NCBI RefSeq assembly: GCF_964199755.1
Contig: NC_133897.1
Coordinates: 18,838,492-18,902,491, forward strand
Reading direction: 5' to 3'
DNA length: 64,000 nt
Source of the DNA: Larus michahellis
Lineage: Eukaryota; Chordata; Aves; Charadriiformes; Laridae
Shown piece by piece: positions 50,826 to 62,800 of the stretch. The notes under the pieces were generated by a model that had not been told where the DNA came from, searched no databases, and was given only the letters and a program-made list of their open reading frames with translations. The translations under genes and the position numbers were made by a program. Numbering within the stretch: the first letter of the stretch is position 1; each line of letters starts with the position of its first letter.

Positions 50826-53800
50826 CTAGAAGAGGAACCAAATAAATTAGTTTAATGTACCTTCACATATGAGACGATTTTTTATTTCTCTAAATAAACA
50901 AATCAATTCAGGTTACATGTGAATGATTTCCAATCCATTAAAATACAACACTGCTTCAAGATACCTGGAAATTTGCCCTCTTAACTTACAAAACAATCTG
51001 CAAGCTTACAGAACTGGCACAACTCGCACTGAGGAGTACAAAATATCACTAAGAATTCTGAACTGCAGATGAAATTCCTCAGAACAGTCCCTGACCACGT
51101 CAGCCAGTGGTTTGCGAGCTCACAGCAGAGCTATGCTTATGAACTGGTTTTTATCTATCTGTCATCTGCTTTTAGAACTCTCAGGATTCAGGTTTTCAAG
51201 CTTTTTTCAGTGAAGGCTCCAATACGAGCACCCAGATTTTCAGCATTAAGTTCCCTATAAAGGAATGAGGGAGGTTAAGAGGCTCAGAAGACCTAAACCA
51301 GCTAGAACGCCGTACACCGAAGGGTGCTAAGAGTGAGCTGAGCTACCCCTTCCCAGGGACGTGAGCTAAACACATGGCTGTTGACTACAGAAGCCCTTCT
51401 CTCCACCAGTTCCATGGAATTTGCTCCACTGAGCAAACGCGCTCAGGAGTCATGGCTCCACAGCTTCACGATGAGAAAACTTCACACTCCTGGTTTCTGC
51501 TCCAGGACAGTTTATATATTTTAAAACCACAAGTGTATTGATATGGTCAATATATGTACCATGTACAGCTGCTGCCTAAAAGCTTACACACCTTAACAGG
51601 GCACAAACTGAAACTGGCAGTGGGACAACAGAGGACTCTTGTTTTGCAATTCCATTCTCTCTCTGAGTGTACTTCATCAAGTTCCTACTCATTGCTAAAG
51701 GAGATGGAACTCCAGATGGAAAGGTGATGCAGAAGCAGATAGTCCTTAAATTCTGGCTATGGGTAGATTTCTTCAGAAACGAAGAGGAAAGCTGAAGAAC
51801 ACAGAAATTTCCTTAGTTGTTCCTGTTCTCATCTCACCTTAATACAATCCATGAATGAGTAAACAAAACAAGGACTACCGGGGGCTATGCTGTCTCTGTG
51901 TCTCAAAGATACTGGCATTACGGTTAGTAGACAAATCCTGGTGTCCAGAACTGAAAAAGAATGTTAATAAACTGTGGAGGATTTGGGAAAGAGCCACCAG
52001 AACCATCCCAAGATTGGAAAGCAACTTTAAAAAGAGATTCCAGTTGCTCCATCTGCTTTATTTAAGCAAAAGATTAAGAATTGACCTGGTGATGGCAATG
52101 AAGTACCCATGGAAAACATATCACAGGTTCTTTGTCAAGTAGATAAAGACCTAGGAAAATCCAATGGATGAAAGGTGAAGACAGACCAATCCAAACTAAA
52201 AATAATGTACCATTTGTTTACTCATTTGAAGCTCTGAATCATTTGAACAATATATTAGAAAAATTGCTGGAAAGGATGCTTTTCTAAAAACTGATTTCTG
52301 ACTGAACCTGTGAATCGATCAAGGGTGCTACAGACGTCACAGATGATCAAAAAAGGTTTATAAGGACAGCATACTGTTCAGAGAGAGAGAGACCATGGAC
52401 ATTTGAGAGCTATTCGCTAAAGAATACTGAAGTTCATAGGAGCTTCACATAAGATACTAAAAAAATTGTATTGATTTTAAAAAACTTTGTCCTTGCTGAT
52501 GAAATGAAAATCTCCATTTACTAGTGCAGAAAATGTGTGTAACTGCCTAAAAGCCTTAGTAGTGAAATCTCGGGTTTCATCAGAGTGTGCAAGTAACACC
52601 AGTGCTGCTAATGACAGCTCTAAGACGGGCAACTCCCCAGCAGGCCTTTGTGGCCACCGCATTGTTTACAACGCCATGGGCTGGGCCCGGAGGGTGGTGA
52701 TCAGTGACAGAAGTCTTAATTGGAGGCCGGTAGTTAGCGGTGTATGCCAGGGGTCAGTACTGGGTCCAGTCCTGCTTAACATCTTTATTCATCACCTAGA
52801 TGATGGGGCAGAGCGCAGCCTCAGCAAGTTTGCAGATTACACAAATATAGGCCAGAGGGTTGTGCTGCCATCCAGAGGGATCTCAACAGGATGGAAAAAT
52901 GGGCTGACAGGAATCTCACACAACAAGGGGAAGTGCCAAGTCCAGCACCTGGGGAGGAACAATCCCAGACACCAGTACACACTGGGGCCTGCCCAGCTGC
53001 GAAGTAGAAAAGGACCTGGGGGTCCTGGTAGACACCAAGTTGAACATGAGCCAGCGCCGCGGCCTTGCAGCAAAGAAGGCCAATGGTGTTGTGGGCTGCG
53101 TTATCCCTCCCAGCAGGTCAAGGGAGGTGATGCTTCACCTCTACTCCGCACTGGAGGGGCCACAGCTGGAGTGCTGTGTCCAGGTCTGGGTAAAAGAGAG
53201 TCATGGACATACTGGAGACAGTCCAACAAAGGGCCACGAAGATGGTTAAGGGACTGGATCATCTGTCCTATGAGGAGAGATGAACACTGGAACAGGTTGC
53301 CCAGAGAGGTTGTGGAGTCTCCCTCTTTGGCGATATTCAAAAGTCGTCTGGATACAGTCATGGGCAACCAGCTCTAGGTATCCCTGCTTGAGCTGGCAGC
53401 TTGGACCACATGACCTCCAGAGCTGCCTTCCAACCTCAGCCATTCTGTGTTTCTGTGCTTTACCGTATGAGAGAAAACTATACCATGAAAACTGTCCAAC
53501 ATTAAAAAGCTAGAGCAATTAAAGCTAATTCTAGTAAGATCTACACACATGCAGACTCTCTGCAGACTGACAGAGAGGAAAAAGCTTAAAAGGTAAGCGC
53601 ATACTAAGCTAACAAAGTCAGGTGTGAGGCTGAGTTAAGTAGGTATCAACTAGAGAACATTCACTTGATCTTCTGATGCTTAGAGAACTGAGAAAAGGTA
53701 AGATGAGAGTACAACTGTCCTTTAGCTGAAGGAAGTCAAAGTAGACATTACAAAAATATCATAGAATCATTTAGGTTGAAAAAGACCCTTGGGATCATCG

Positions 53801-56800
53801 AGCCCAACCATCAACCCCACTCTACAAAGTTCTCCCCTACACCATGTCCCCTAACACCACATCTAAACGACTCTTAAACACATTCAGGGATGGTGACTCC
53901 ACCACCTCCCTGGGCAGCCTATTCCAGTGTCTGACCACTCTTTCTGTGAAGAATTTTTTCCTAATGTCCAGCCTAAGCCTACCCTGTTGCAGCTTAAAGC
54001 CATTCCCTCTTGTTCTATCGCTAATTACCTGTGAGAAGAGACCAGAACCAACCTCTCTACAATGTCCTTTCAAGTAGTTGCAGAGAGTGATGAGGTCTCC
54101 CCTCAGCCTCCTCTTCCTCAAACTAAACGGTCCCAGCTCCTTCAATCGCTCCTCATAAGATTTATTCTGCAGGCCCTTCACCAGCTTCGTTGCCCTCCTC
54201 TGTACTCGCTCCAGCACCTCAATATCTCTCTTGTATTGAGGTGCCCAGAACTGGACACAATACTCAAGGTGCGGCCTCACCAGTGTTGGGTACAGGAGGA
54301 CAATCACCTCCCTGCTTCTGCTGTTCACACTATTTCTAATACAAGCCAGGATGCCATTGGCTTTCTTGGCCACCTGGGCACACTGCTCGCTCATATTCAG
54401 CCGCTTGTCAATTAGAACCCCCAGGTCCTTTTCTGCCAGGCAGCTCTCCAGCCACACTTCCCCAAGCCTGTAGCGATGCATGGGGTTGTTGTGGCCCAAG
54501 TGCAGGACCCAGCATTTGGCCTTGTTGAAGCTCATTCCATTAGCGTTGGCCCATCAGTCCAATCTATCCAAGTCTCTCTGTAGAGCCTCCCTATCTTCAT
54601 GCAGATCAACACTCCTGCTAAACTTCGTGGCATCTGCAAACTTACTGATGATACTCTCCATGTCCTTATCAAGATCGTCAATGAAGACGTTAAACAGAAG
54701 TGGTCCCAACACTGAGCCCTGAGGAACACCACTTGTGACCGGCCGCCAGCTGGATTTAACTCCATTGACCACCACTCTTTGGGACTGCCCATGCGGCCAG
54801 TGCTTGATCCAGCAGATCCAGCCATGAGCTGTCATTTTTTTCCATGAGAATTCTATGGGGAACAGTGTCAAATGCTTTTCGAAAGTCTAGGTATGCAACG
54901 TCCACAGCCTTTCCCTTGCCCAATAATCGAGTCATCTTGTCATAGAAGGAGATCAGGTTCATCAGGCAGGACCTGCCTTTCATAAACCCCTGCTGACTGG
55001 GCCTGATCCCCTGGTTGTCCATTATATGGCTCGTAATGGCACTCAAGATGATCTGCTCCATGACCTTCCCTGGTACCGAGGTCAGACTGACAGGTCTATA
55101 GTTTCCCAGATCCTCCTTTCTGCCTTTCTTGTAGATGGGTGCTACTTTTGCTACCCTCCAGTCCATTGGGACCTCCCCAGTTAGCCATGACTTCAGGTAA
55201 ATAGTGGAAAGTGGCTTGGCGAGCACGTCTGCCAACTCTTTCAGCACTCCTGAATGTAACCCATCTGGTCCCATAGACTTGTGCACATCCAAGCGGTGTA
55301 GCAGGTCACTGATCACTTCCTCTTTAATTGTGATGACCTCGTCCAGCTTCCCCTCCCTGTCTCCTAGCTCACGTTCCACTAGCTCTCCTAGCTCCTAGTT
55401 CCACTGCTAAAGACCGAGGCAAAGTAGGCATTGAGCACCTCAGCCTTTTCCTCATCCTTTGTGACTATGTTTCCCTCTGCATCCAATAAGGGAGGGAGAT
55501 TTTCCCTAATCCTCCTTTTGTTGTTAATGAATTTATAGAAACATTTTTTGTTATCCTTAACGGCTGTAGCTAGGTTAAGCTCTAGCTGTGCTTTGGCTCT
55601 CCTAATTTTCTCCCTGCATAGCTTCACTACATCTTTAGAGTCTTCATGAGAGACCTGCCCCCTCTTCCAAAGGTCATAGACTCTCCTTTCGTTCTTGAGT
55701 TCCAGCCAAAGGTCCCTATTTAGCCATGCCGGTCTCCTACCCCGTCTCCTTGTTTTTCAGCACACAGGGACAGCCTGCTCCTGTGCCTTTAAGACTTCTC
55801 TCTTGAAGTATGTCCAGCCTTCCTGGGCTCCGATATCCTTCAGGGCAGCCTCCCAAGGCATTTTGTCCAGCAGTCTTCTGAACAGGTCAAAGTTTGCCCT
55901 CTGGAAGTCTAAGGTGGCAGTTTTACTAACCCCTCTCCTTGTTTCTCCAAGAATCAAAAACTCAGTCATCTCACGATCACTGTGGCCTAGACAGCCACCA
56001 ACCTTTACTTCCCCGACAAGTTCTTCCCTGTTCACAAGAAGCAGGTCCAGGAGGGCACCTTCCCTCGTCTTCTCACTTATCAGCTGTGTGAGGAAGTTAT
56101 CCTCCACACATTCCAGGAACGTCCTGGATTGTTCCCTCTCTGCTGTGTTGTATTCCCAGCAGATATCCAGGAGGTTAAAGTCCCCCACAAGAACAACGAC
56201 AAGTGACTGCGAGATTTCCCCCAGCTGCTTATAGAAAGCTTCATCCACCTCACCGCTTTGGTTGGGAGGTCTATAGCAGACTCCCACAACGATATCAGCT
56301 TTATTGGCCCTTAACCTAATCCAAACGCTCTCAACCCCATCATCACTATACTTGATTTCCGAGCTCTCATAGCATTCTCTAATATACAGGGCCACTCCAC
56401 CACCTCTCCTTTCCTGTCTATCCCTCCTCAAGAGCTTGTAGCCATCGATTGTGGCATTCCGGTCGTGTGAGACATCCCACCACGTTTCTGTGATAGCCAC
56501 TATGTCATTGTTTTCCTGGTGCATCATGGCTTCAAGCTCCCCCTGTTTGTTGCTCATACTGCATGCATTGGTATAGACGCACTTCAGATGAGCTAATAAT
56601 TCCAACACCTTTTTGTGAGTATGGGCCCCATTTCCTACCAGACCCTTCTCAGGTGCTTCCATGATTTCTAAACGTCTATCCCTTCTCTCAAATGAAATGG
56701 CAGAGCGAGAGTCCTCACTAGTCCACCATCCTTCAAGCCCTGGCATACTTCCCTTGGGTTTACTCTTGACAGGCCCAGTTATCTCCCCTTCCCCCCTCAT

Positions 56801-59800
56801 ATCTAGTTTAGATATCATAGTAAGGTGCTAGTAAGTAATAATAAAAAATAAGTAAATAATAATAAAAAAATAAGAAATAGGTGACAGATGGGACTCTGCA
56901 AAGGATTTGATAGGAAAAAATTTTCTCAAGGCACGAGGGGACTAGGGAGTCTAGAAGCTCAAGAGGATATTGAGAGCAAGAGGGTCAAAGAATGCTGCGG
57001 AGACACTTCCAAGCTATCCAGCCTCACCCACGTGTGTACACTCACTGAAATGATTTATCCTGCATCACATTTCATGGATTTAACCTAAATTGCCACATAT
57101 ACAGCATACCGCATATAAAGTCAAATTAACCAATACTTTCTTACACTGAGAAACTTTCAAGGCAAAGAAAACTATGCGTGTCTCTTCCTAGAATTCCCAG
57201 CTAAGGGAAGGGCAGCACTCCTACTAGCTTCCAGAATTTCTTGTTGCGCATTTGGCTTGAGTTCTTGGGACTAAAACACGCACCTTCCTGCCATAACCAT
57301 ACCAAGGACTCTATGTATAATCTGATTTAGCCCGGTATCTTCAGAGCTGTGAGTCACTGATACATGCAATGGAACATTAAGCAAGACATCTTGAAACAAA
57401 GATCTCAAGGAAACAGGATTTATCAAAGCAATTATTATGAAGTTCCCTGATACTGACCTGATGTTTCAGACACACTGTTAAAGCCTTATCAAGAGCGTAC
57501 CCTTGCGTTCTTCTTATGCATGAAGGCAGTATTTTATATCCTGTCTAAATAACACGATATACTACGTATTGGTTTAAACAGATGAAATGCAGTATATATG
57601 CCCTATTGAATGCACGTCTTTACCTTCGCTTTCTTTGAAGATACACATGTACCAACCACTGGGCAATAAATGGCCAAACAATAGCAAAAGCTAAAACACC
57701 AGGAGAAATTTCAAAGGGCCACCATGATGGTTTCTAAGGAAAACAGAAAAAACACATAGTCAGCAATCTGTGTGCACTTATTGAATACCACATGTATACT
57801 TCTCAATCATTTCAAATGCCACAGTATCAAAATAGAATATACGAGTAAGACCAGAAAAAAAGATTAATCTATCAAATAACTTCTTCAGACAGAGATTTTT
57901 TTTATCTCCCAGTCAAGTGAGGGATGATACGAAAAGAACATACTAAGAGCTAGATATAAAATATTCATCTCATCTTTTTTCACCATTCACACTGCTTTTT
58001 ACAAATAGAAAAGAAACATATTTTACCTTGTCAGAGGAGGCAGGTTGATAATTTGACTGTAGTGTTGCAGATTTTGCCTTTAAATACAAACAAAAGCTGG
58101 TGAGTATAAAAAAAGGAAACTGCAATTAAAATTTTTCCGCTTCACAAAATAAGAATATGAAGTTTCTCATCTTGTGAAGGCTTTGCAATCTGTATATATG
58201 AAATTTAAGGAACAGAATCACCCCCGTGCAACCCCCTTTCACCACTTAGTTTCCAATTTACCTCTCATGTTTCCATTGCTCTTCATAGCATTTTTATCAC
58301 ATCTCCGTGTATTAAAAAAATGAATCAGTGTCACTTACTGGACCTGTTTACAAGGCCCCCTCTGCCCAACTTGTCATCAGAACTTCCTCAACTCTGGTCA
58401 AGCCCTAGCAGTTGTAACCCAGAGTAGAAATCCCAGCAGATTAATTTGCATGATTACATGTTTTGACACTAGTCTATACAAAGGCAAAAAGCACTGTTTT
58501 AGTCTGCCCTGAGCCATAGCTACAGGCATGTCTAACAGCATAAAGGAAAGAATATTCTGTTCCAAATCTTCCAGGCTATCCAGAACATAAGAAGTACCAG
58601 AAACTTTTCAAGACTATTCCCATACACTGTTGTGGTGCTTCCACAAAAACAAAGCAGTCGGTTTTCTAGGTCTTTCTTAATTTATGTAAGTGTGAAACAG
58701 AAGCTTCTGTTTCTCTTCAGGTAAGGGTAGCAAGCACAGCATGAACTGCTGGGGAAGAATCTTTTACTATTTCTTCATCTATTGCTCAGGCAAAAAAAGA
58801 AAATCAATCTGTACCCACACATCAGATTCTTGAGCAGCTGTGACGGAGCGAAATCATAGTTTTAATAAATCCTTTTGCCTGTCTGCCTTAGATTTGGAGT
58901 ACGTGCATCCCATAGGATACTACTTGTACAGTTCTCTCATTGTCAGGTAGACCAAAATACATAAGCAACTCAAACAAAACCAAACATTTTTAGCTTGCTG
59001 GTTCAACTATATTCACAGCATATTCTATTCTCCCGAATATACGATATTTCCATTGAAACAGAAGGAAAAAGAAGCACTACATCAATAAATATCTACACTT
59101 TCTTAAGACTTCTTTTGCCTATCTTGTATACATGATGTGAAAATCCAAGAAAGCTGGATTACTTTGTGGGGAAAGAATGCTATGAAGAATCAGTCTTCTG
59201 CTAACTGAAAAATGGAATCAGAAGTTCTGCCTGCAAACATTTACCGATCTGGAAGACTGAGATAATTCCTTACTTCCTTTGCAAATCCTTTGAGATCTAC
59301 TGATGAAGAAATTATGTGTGATCGTGTATTACTAAAATTAACTATGGAATCTCCATATAGCAACTGTGTAATATGTATCAATAATGATGGCTAAGATCAG
59401 TCTGATCACAAATCAGTAAAATAACACATGGTTAATTTTTAGGTCAAAATGCACATTTTTCTCACATGTACAAGAGTCCTGAATTGTGTTTCTGAGAGTA
59501 GGTACCAATAAGAAATTTTAAGTTGGAATAAACTACAGAATATAAATGAAATGCCTTTACAGTTTAAGAAAATATTGTCTGATTTTTTAATCTGAAAAAA
59601 CATATAAATATCCAAGGAGATTTTAAAAAGGTAATCAGATAAGTTCAATGAATAATACCTGTGATGCTGTAACTGCCTCCAGCATATGCAACCTCTGAAG
59701 GACATTCTGCATGTCTTCTTGCAACCGCATCAGCACTACTGCAATCTGTTCGTTGAGGCTACCCCTGGGTCCTCTGTCTGATCCCCAGCGCTCTCCGTCC

Positions 59801-62800
59801 CCTCCACTACCCATCTGTCCGCCTTGGGAACCGTCTCCTAGAGGCTGAAGTCTATGCCCTATGTTGAGGGAGAAGAAATAGATACATAAAACACTGAATG
59901 GGCTACCAACTCTATTGAAAATGATTGATTTCAACTGTTCGATTCTCTCCCTCCCAAAGTGAGTGTAGTACTCCAGACCATAGGCTATATTCAGACAGTT
60001 TGAAAGCACTGGGAGGTTGCTGCAACATCTGATCACATATAGATGCCATACAAAAAGGCACGCTATATATAAATAAGATACTTTCTGACTTTTTTTTTTT
60101 TAGTACAAGAAAAATAAGCTTTATCCTTTACCTTACAGACCATACCACTGGAATATAGTGCTGCTCCTAGGTGACAATATTAGAAGTATTAAGGAATTAA
60201 AAAGAGCAGAGGTCCAACATAAATTGAACATCTGGACTAACGTGATTAAGAATCATTAAGTTTTAAGAATCATAATAGATAGCATCGGAATCACTCAAAG
60301 GTGTGGCTAACACTCCAATTATATAGAAAACAACACGTCACTGATACCTTTCCAAGATGTTCCATGGTTTCAAATAGGACACCACAGAGGTATAAATGCA
60401 CATGCATTTAAAAATAAATATGTAACTTGTAAGGAAACTCTTCTCATGCATAGACAGGTTTTGAAGATTACATTTCTAAAAAGACAGGTGCCATAAACAG
60501 CAACTGGATTTTAAGGTAAGCCAAAACAGAAGAAGCCAATATGCTTATACAAGACCTCTGTAGCGCAAGAAAATAATTTTGTAATACTTACTACGAATGA
60601 AATAAATACTCTGAAGACAAAACTGATTGCTACCCACTGTAATTAGGATTTTGTTATTTATTTTTATTGTGAAGGACAGAAGCACTATAAGGCATGACTA
60701 TCTTACTGAACAATATTGACAAGCGTACCAGTGACTTATGTCAGTCAGGAGAGTGGGGAAAACAAAAGCAGCATGCACAGTACCTCTCCCTCTTCTGACA
60801 TTGTAGAAATCCGCCTTTTCTCCACCTTTCTTCTCTTTGTGAGGGCCCCCATTACTGGCCTTGCCATCCTCTCCTCCACACTTGACTTCGCCTTGTTCTA
60901 GAGCTGCTCCCTCTACAGTATTTCCAGACTGGACATTCCTATAAGTCATGCAAGTGTTCCTTGGAAAATCCGTATTTTCTAACAGAAGACTGTGATCTAC
61001 ATCCAAGAAATGGGATGAATGCTTTAAAGATCCTTTAGCTGATGTGATGATCTCCAAGGGCTACAAATTAACATTAGCAAGTAATTAAATTCTGTAAAAT
61101 GTGACAGTTAACTAATAAAAAGGAAGAAGCATCATCTCTACTTTCACTTTAAGAAAATGGTTCACCCAGAATTAAGACTTTTCTTTTAACAGGAGAAGCT
61201 GTTTTCCTGTAGGCTGTGCTTACTATTGTCTTAATGTCCTTTTCAGATTGAAAAGGCATTTGAGGCAAATATTCTCAAAACAGCTATACCACTTGGAATT
61301 ACTTTAGACATTTCCAACATACAGTAATACTCAGAACATTAAGATCTGAAAACATTCAGTTTTCCCTTGTAAAATTGGCTTTGCTTCCTAGTGGTATCCT
61401 AACTGTGGTATCATCACAGTGAAGTGGTATCCTAACTTGGATTCGTGCGCCACACTGTCAAGTCACGTGCTGGTAGCAACCATGAGTAGGCAGTGTTTAC
61501 ACTCGTGGCAAAGAGGTCACGTTGTTTATTATCAACCTGTTCAAAACAGCTTGGCTGCACCCCGTACCTCTCATCAAATGAAAGAAGGGCACAGTATTCT
61601 ATCAACTTCTCACTCAAAATTGGTGGTACTGTAGCAAGATGTTAAAAATGGATGAAACACGTGTTGATCAGGTCACAATTACATGTTCTGCAAGAGGATT
61701 GTCTTAAGGTGGTTCAAGCAACCCTTTTTTCAGTGTAAGGACAAGCACTTGGACTAGTTTATGCTGAAGCAGACTGGGGACCTCACCTAGCTGAAAAATA
61801 ACTCCATGAAAAAGCCAAAATAACCAAAAGAAGGGGCAAAGAAATGGAAACTGCTGCCAAATACTGTCAAATAGCAGTTCATAAACCTGTATCATCAGAA
61901 CTGAAGACAGAGTGTTTGCTATATCTTTTCCAATAAAAAGCTGTATTTAATTCTGTAAATGAACCGCTTCCAGTTTGAACTGATCCATCCGTAGTTCTAC
62001 TTGTGTATTCATTTACATATACCTGAACATTTGTTATTTTCTTAAAAACTAGAACTTTTCTCGTGCAGGTTGTGAAATTCTGACAAATTATCCACCCACT
62101 TCAATTAAAGAACCTCAAACAAGCTCGAACGATACACAAGATGATTGGGATAAATCATGATGATTGGGACCTAGATAAAAGAGCTTCAGCATGTCTACTA
62201 AATCACCTTTCTCAACATGCTTCATTACTGGGTAAAATTTTTATTTGCCAAAAGGAATTCTCTAGGTCCTCAAGAAACAGCTGTACAAGAGAATGATGCA
62301 ATATTAGAGTGCTTACTAATCTTTCTGATCCCATGCATCATTCATATATTCCTCCCCAGAACCAGGAAACCACGTGTTTGAGTACAATCTACAAAGTCCA
62401 CACCTAAATGGATCTCTGAAGGAGGTCCAAGCCAGTAAGTCAACTAAGATTACAGTTAATACAATGAGCAGGAACACAAATTCAGTCAAAACTAAGCCAG
62501 CACAGTTGGTGCCCACCTTTCATATGAAAGTCAGAGATGTACATTACGGCTGAAGAGGCTAAAAGAGAATCCAGAAATCATTGTGGTCTCACACTTCTTT
62601 AGACCTTAGGCCACTTTCAGGCACTGGCCTACAGGCCACCTGCTAAGGCTTACTCTTTATTTATTCTAAGAAACAAATGCAGGATTCATCACTCCAGAAA
62701 AAGATCACACAAAAACCTCCTTGTCACAATGACATCCTCTGCTTCTTAGAGATAGCTGGATTCTGGTCTCTACATATGTTATGAGATCCTAAATTCATTT

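Noticed and set aside
52535-53377. 280-codon open frame, plus strand
   Set aside because: It is made of CR1 sequence read partly out of the element's own frame, not a host gene.
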